A stretch of 6,602 nucleotides of DNA from Fibrobacter sp. UBA1313. GTDB taxonomy: Bacteria; Fibrobacterota; Fibrobacteria; Fibrobacterales; Fibrobacteraceae. Both the position numbers and the translations under genes were made by a program. The notes under the pieces are model-generated. The model did not search any database and was not told the DNA's origin. It saw nothing but the letters and a program-made list of their open reading frames with translations. The DNA is taken from positions 1-6,602 of the forward strand of contig DBTP01000008.1 of the NCBI GenBank assembly GCA_002307115.1, in the 5' to 3' direction. Shown here piece by piece: positions 4,235-6,602 of the stretch. The first letter of the stretch is position 1. Each line of letters begins with the position of its first letter.

Positions 4235-6602
4235 ATGAAAAATCCCGTCGAATTAATGCTCCCCGTGGGCACCCGTGAAATGTTTTATGCTGCTGTCCAC
4301 AATGGCGCCGATGCCGTTTATTTTGGGGTCCCACACTGGAATGCCCGTGGGCGCACGGAGGATTTTTCCTTTGACGATGTACGGGAAATGATCCGCTACG
4401 CCCGTCTGCGCGGCGTCCGCACGTTCCTTGCCATGAATATTCTCATCTTTGAGCGCGAAATCGAAAAACTCCCGGAATTTCTCGAATCCGTAATTCAATT
4501 GGAACCCGACGCCTTTATCATTCAGGATGTGGGTCTTGCAAGAATGGTGAAGTCAATCGCCCCCGCACAGGAAATCCACGCTTCCACACAAATGACAATC
4601 GCGAGCGCTGAAGCCTTGCGCATGGCTGAAAAATTAGGATTCCAACGCTGCGTTTTAGCCCGCGAACTCTCGATTTCGCAAATCCAAAGCATTCACCGCG
4701 AAACCTCTTTGGAACTCGAAGTCTTTGTACACGGAGCCCTTTGCGTCTCTTACAGCGGGCAATGCCTTACGAGCGAAAACTTCGGCGGACGCTCGGCCAA
4801 CCGCGGACAATGCGCCCAAAGTTGCCGCCTCCCCTACCACCTTTTTGTGGATGGCATCGAAAAAGATCTCCACAGCAAAACGTACCTCTTCAGCCCGCGG
4901 GATCTTTGCGCGATCCCAACACTCGACAAGCTCCGCGAAATCGGCGTGAGTGCATTCAAAGTGGAAGGGCGTCTCAAAAGCCCGGAATACGTGGCGGCGG
5001 TCGCCTCCGCCTACAGAAGCCAGATCGACACAGGGCACATTTCGCCTACCGAGCAGGATGCCCTCGAAACCCTTTTCTCCCGAGGCCTTCACACAGGCTG
5101 GCTCGAAGGCGTCAACCACCAGGCCCTTGTAGAAGGCTCGTTCTCGAACCATCACGGTCAATACCTCGGCACCGTCGTCGACATTGACCGCCACTATATA
5201 CTCGTCAAAAGCAAAGCAAAACCGCTCCTCGGCGACGGCATTCTTTTTGAACCCGCCGAAAAAGGAAACAGCGCGGGCGCGAGACTCTACGGCGTAGAAC
5301 AAAGCCCCGAAGGCCTTATTCTGCAATTCGGCATGGATTTTGATACGCGAAAAGTCGAGCCCGGAATGAAAGTATTTCGCAACGATTCCCCGACGCTCGA
5401 AAAAGAACTTCGCAAAACTTTCACTAGCCGCGAAAATGAAAAGCACATCCCCATCCGCATGGTTTTGGAAGGGGTTCCCAACGAAAAACTCAAACTCACA
5501 CTCAACGATGGCGCAGGGCATCAGGTCACCGTAGAATCCACAGAACTCTTGGACGCTGCAAAAATAGAGCGCGACCCCAGCGAACGCTGCACCAAAGAAC
5601 TCAGCGGCTTAGCGTCCACGGCCTACCAGAGCGAAAACATTGATGTTCGCGTTTCCCACACCGCCTTTGTGCAGGACAAACTTCTCCGCACGCTCCGTCA
5701 GGAAGCCGTACTCGCCCTCGACAACGCGCGATTGCAATGGAACGTGATGGACATCAGTGCCGCCCGTGGCAAAGCGTTGCTAGAAAAGGCCCGCACCAAA
5801 GCTGCCGCGCAAAAAAATGCAGACAATAAACCAACAGAAATTACCGTACTCGTCCGCCGCCCCGAACAAATCGAAGCCCTTGAAGGGCAAGCGATTCAAA
5901 ACGTAATCATGGATTTCGATTGGGGTGTAGATTCGGAAAAACCCATGGCCCGCATTCGTGAACTCGGATTCAAAGCGGGCATTGCCACGCTCCGCATTCA
6001 TAAGCCTGGTGAAAATCATTACCTCCGCCGCCTTTTGGAACTCCGCCCGGATTTCGCTCTGGTGCGGAACTTAGGCTCCTTCGCGGTTCTTGCCGGAAAA
6101 GGAATCCCCCTCGTGGGCGATTACAGCCTGAACACCACCAATAGCCTTTCGGCAGAATGGTTCCTGGAACAAGGTTTAGAAACACTGCATCCCTCCTTGG
6201 ATCTCAATAGCGAACAACTGATGGAACTTCTGCGTGCAGCGGGCGGCGAACCTTTTGAAATCGCCATTCACCAGTACATGCCCGCATTCCACATGGAGCA
6301 CTGCGTTTTCGCAGCGGCCCTCACCCCAGCGACAGGGTTCCCCGAATGCGGAAAAATCTGCTGCGAACACAAAGTCGAAATATTGGATCACAAAGGCGCA
6401 CGGCACTTTCTCACATCCGATGCGGAATGCCGCAACACCCTCTTTGTAGGCAAGCCCCAATCGGCCCTCAAACTTTTGCCCCAACTCAAAGCAGCGGGCG
6501 TGCGCAAGTACCGCCTGGAAATGTTAGATGATACCCCGGAAGTGGTCCGCACCAAAGTGCGCCTCTACGCCGAAGCGATCCACGGAGAACTAGACTTGGA
6601 TG
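4235..6602 (+). CDS. Large U32 family protein, RlhA-like, DUF3656-containing (3' truncated)
   Basis: At least 789 residues are encoded before the window ends. The N-terminal U32 core is unmistakable: ELMLPVG..E with NGADAVYFG near the start, HASTQMT (115-121), HGALCVSYSGQC (166-177), GGRSANRGQCAQSCR (184-198), FSPRDL (219-224) and KVEGRLKSPEYV (242-253). C170, C177, C193 and C197 match the cysteine pattern which in characterised U32 proteins (UbiU/UbiV, TrhP, RlhA) is tied to an Fe-S cluster and prephenate-dependent hydroxylation. E. coli RlhA makes 5-hydroxycytidine in 23S rRNA, so RNA modification is likelier than the 'collagenase' label. A DUF3656-like middle follows (~395-545, ending near KLLRTLRQEAVLAL). 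A third part (~560 onward) has its own cysteine group (690, 705, 709, 710, 732). The ATG at 4235 fits the family start and has AAAAGG 12 nt upstream; an in-frame ATG at 4184 would add 17 unconserved residues. The third position is notably C-rich. The sequence is near its likely end, since the last stretch resembles the usual terminal helix. Confidence 0.88.
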   Translation, partial: MKNPVELMLPVGTREMFYAAVHNGADAVYFGVPHWNARGRTEDFSFDDVREMIRYARLRGVRTFLAMNILIFEREIEKLPEFLESVIQLEPDAFIIQDVGLARMVKSIAPAQEIHASTQMTIASAEALRMAEKLGFQRCVLARELSISQIQSIHRETSLELEVFVHGALCVSYSGQCLTSENFGGRSANRGQCAQSCRLPYHLFVDGIEKDLHSKTYLFSPRDLCAIPTLDKLREIGVSAFKVEGRLKSPEYVAAVASAYRSQIDTGHISPTEQDALETLFSRGLHTGWLEGVNHQALVEGSFSNHHGQYLGTVVDIDRHYILVKSKAKPLLGDGILFEPAEKGNSAGARLYGVEQSPEGLILQFGMDFDTRKVEPGMKVFRNDSPTLEKELRKTFTSRENEKHIPIRMVLEGVPNEKLKLTLNDGAGHQVTVESTELLDAAKIERDPSERCTKELSGLASTAYQSENIDVRVSHTAFVQDKLLRTLRQEAVLALDNARLQWNVMDISAARGKALLEKARTKAAAQKNADNKPTEITVLVRRPEQIEALEGQAIQNVIMDFDWGVDSEKPMARIRELGFKAGIATLRIHKPGENHYLRRLLELRPDFALVRNLGSFAVLAGKGIPLVGDYSLNTTNSLSAEWFLEQGLETLHPSLDLNSEQLMELLRAAGGEPFEIAIHQYMPAFHMEHCVFAAALTPATGFPECGKICCEHKVEILDHKGARHFLTSDAECRNTLFVGKPQSALKLLPQLKAAGVRKYRLEMLDDTPEVVRTKVRLYAEAIHGELDLD

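Noticed and set aside
4655..5521. Long minus-strand open frame (288 codons) inside the U32 gene
   Set aside because: It is antisense to a gene with clear U32 motifs and strong codon bias. Its translation shows no recognisable domain and it has no ribosome site or neighbour spacing, so it is a by-product of the C-rich third position of the real gene.
4235..6602. Taking the U32 protein to be a secreted collagenase
   Set aside because: There is no signal peptide, and the cysteine pattern matches the U32 proteins characterised as Fe-S-dependent RNA or ubiquinone hydroxylases.

Overview
The window looks like chromosomal DNA from the phylum Fibrobacterota, either Fibrobacter or a close uncultured relative. 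The strongest clue is a lipoprotein with a poly-serine linker followed by a FISUMP domain (Fibrobacter succinogenes major paralogous domain), a combination typical of that lineage. The other gene families (CvpA, MtaD-type deaminase, M50B-like protease, U32 protein) fit a Gram-negative bacterium but are not diagnostic alone. No tRNA, rRNA, CRISPR array, transposase, integrase or phage gene was seen. Every assignment was made by reading the sequence, with no database search.

Layout. Positions 1-71 hold the 3' end of a plus-strand gene with a glycine-rich hydrophobic tail, followed 5 nt later by a CvpA-family membrane protein (77-790, plus). Converging on it is the FISUMP lipoprotein (844-1782, minus). 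A plausible intrinsic terminator for the lipoprotein gene lies in the 53-bp gap, with its T-tract inside the end of cvpA. Upstream on the minus strand is a tightly packed three-gene unit, in transcription order: a 68-aa coiled-coil lipoprotein (3997-3791), an M50B-like integral membrane metalloprotease with HELNH (3791-3132), and an MtaD-type deaminase (3135-1882). The two junctions overlap by 1 nt (TAATG) and 4 nt (ATGA), so the genes are probably cotranscribed and translationally coupled. A 237-bp divergent intergenic region separates this unit from a large plus-strand U32 'peptidase' related to the 23S rRNA hydroxylase RlhA. That gene starts at 4235 and runs off the window end.

How the genes may work together. 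MtaD deaminates 5'-methylthioadenosine or S-adenosylhomocysteine, by-products of SAM use. The U32 protein is probably an Fe-S-dependent RNA-modification enzyme, not a protease. The lipoprotein and M50B-like protein suggest an envelope function whose link to the deaminase is unknown. Nothing here proves a new defence or mobile system. The points most worth a second look are the coupled lipoprotein/M50B/mtaD unit, the second cysteine-rich module in the U32 protein, the 39-bp repeat array in the FISUMP linker and the 11-residue-repeat tail on CvpA.
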